Source: Rhizaria sp. SCN 62-66
Taxonomy: Eukaryota; Rhizaria, unplaced
Reading direction: 5' to 3'
NCBI GenBank assembly: GCA_001724265.1
Contig: MEDY01000186.1
Location: 1 to 55,309, forward strand
DNA length: 55,309 bases
Part shown: positions 55,215 through 55,309 of the stretch, piece after piece
Numbering within the stretch: position 1 is the first letter of the stretch
Layout: every line of letters begins with the position of its first letter
Position numbers and translations under genes: made by a program
The notes under the pieces: model-generated
The model's database searches: none
Seen by the model: the letters and a program-made list of their open reading frames with translations, nothing else
What the model was told of the DNA's origin: nothing

Positions 55215-55309
55215 TTACTCCTTGGTCTTCTTGTCACCTCCACCGCGGAGGAGACCGGTGCGGCGGGCGGCGATGAGACCGACCTTCTTACCGGCGGAGG
55301 AGTTGCGGG
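55215..55309 (-). CDS. RPL8: Large ribosomal subunit protein uL2 (RPL8), C-terminal end
   Basis: The last 30-31 codons of uL2 on the minus strand, ending in TAA at 55215-55217; the rest lies beyond the right edge. The visible peptide contains GKKVGLIAARRTGLLRGGG, which matches the conserved uL2 C-terminus (GRKVGLIAARRTGRLRG in animals), followed by a basic tail DKKTKE. uL2 is a core protein of the 60S subunit near the peptidyl transferase centre. Confidence 0.9.
   Translation of the reverse strand, partial: RNSSAGKKVGLIAARRTGLLRGGGDKKTKE

Overview
The window comes from the nuclear genome of a single-celled eukaryote. Coding regions are very GC-rich and packed with Ala, Gln, Ser, Gly and Asp runs. 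Intergenic gaps of about 0.2-1.2 kb are AT-rich. Spliceosomal introns are sparse: five are supported, and four have the donor GTACGT or GTACGC. The lineage cannot be fixed from sequence alone. The full-size ABCG transporter is closer to the plant/oomycete style than to the fungal one, because Walker A of its first ATPase domain keeps its lysine.

Layout from left to right: the 5' end of ribosomal protein uS17 (minus, cut by the window edge); an RCC1-repeat plus coiled-coil protein (minus); a probable mitochondrial protein of unknown function (plus, one intron); DPY-30 (plus); an RBMX2/Ist3-like splicing factor (minus, one intron); a 3544-residue RecQ helicase (plus); a polyQ/coiled-coil protein (minus); a small Tse2-like protein (plus); a decayed Ty1/copia fragment (minus); a giant CPBP-type intramembrane protease (minus); a 2193-residue WD40 protein (plus); NAA30, the NatC catalytic subunit (plus); a 972-residue helical protein (minus, one intron); a full-size PDR/ABCG transporter (minus, one intron); and the 3' end of ribosomal protein uL2 (minus, cut by the window edge). 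These are mostly unrelated housekeeping genes, not a cluster.

The most unusual signal is in the reading frames. Three otherwise intact genes each contain one in-frame TAG, at 7070-7072, 28668-28670 and 35045-35047. In each, the same frame continues as good coding sequence to a TAA or TGA. One TAG sits inside a CAG/polyGln run. None of the 13 gene ends visible here uses TAG: six end in TGA and seven in TAA. The simplest joint reading is that UAG is a sense codon, most likely glutamine, while UAA and UGA still terminate. Alternatives such as readthrough, nonsense alleles, tiny introns or base errors remain open. A fourth TAG, in the dead copia fragment, replaces a conserved Trp and looks like ordinary decay.
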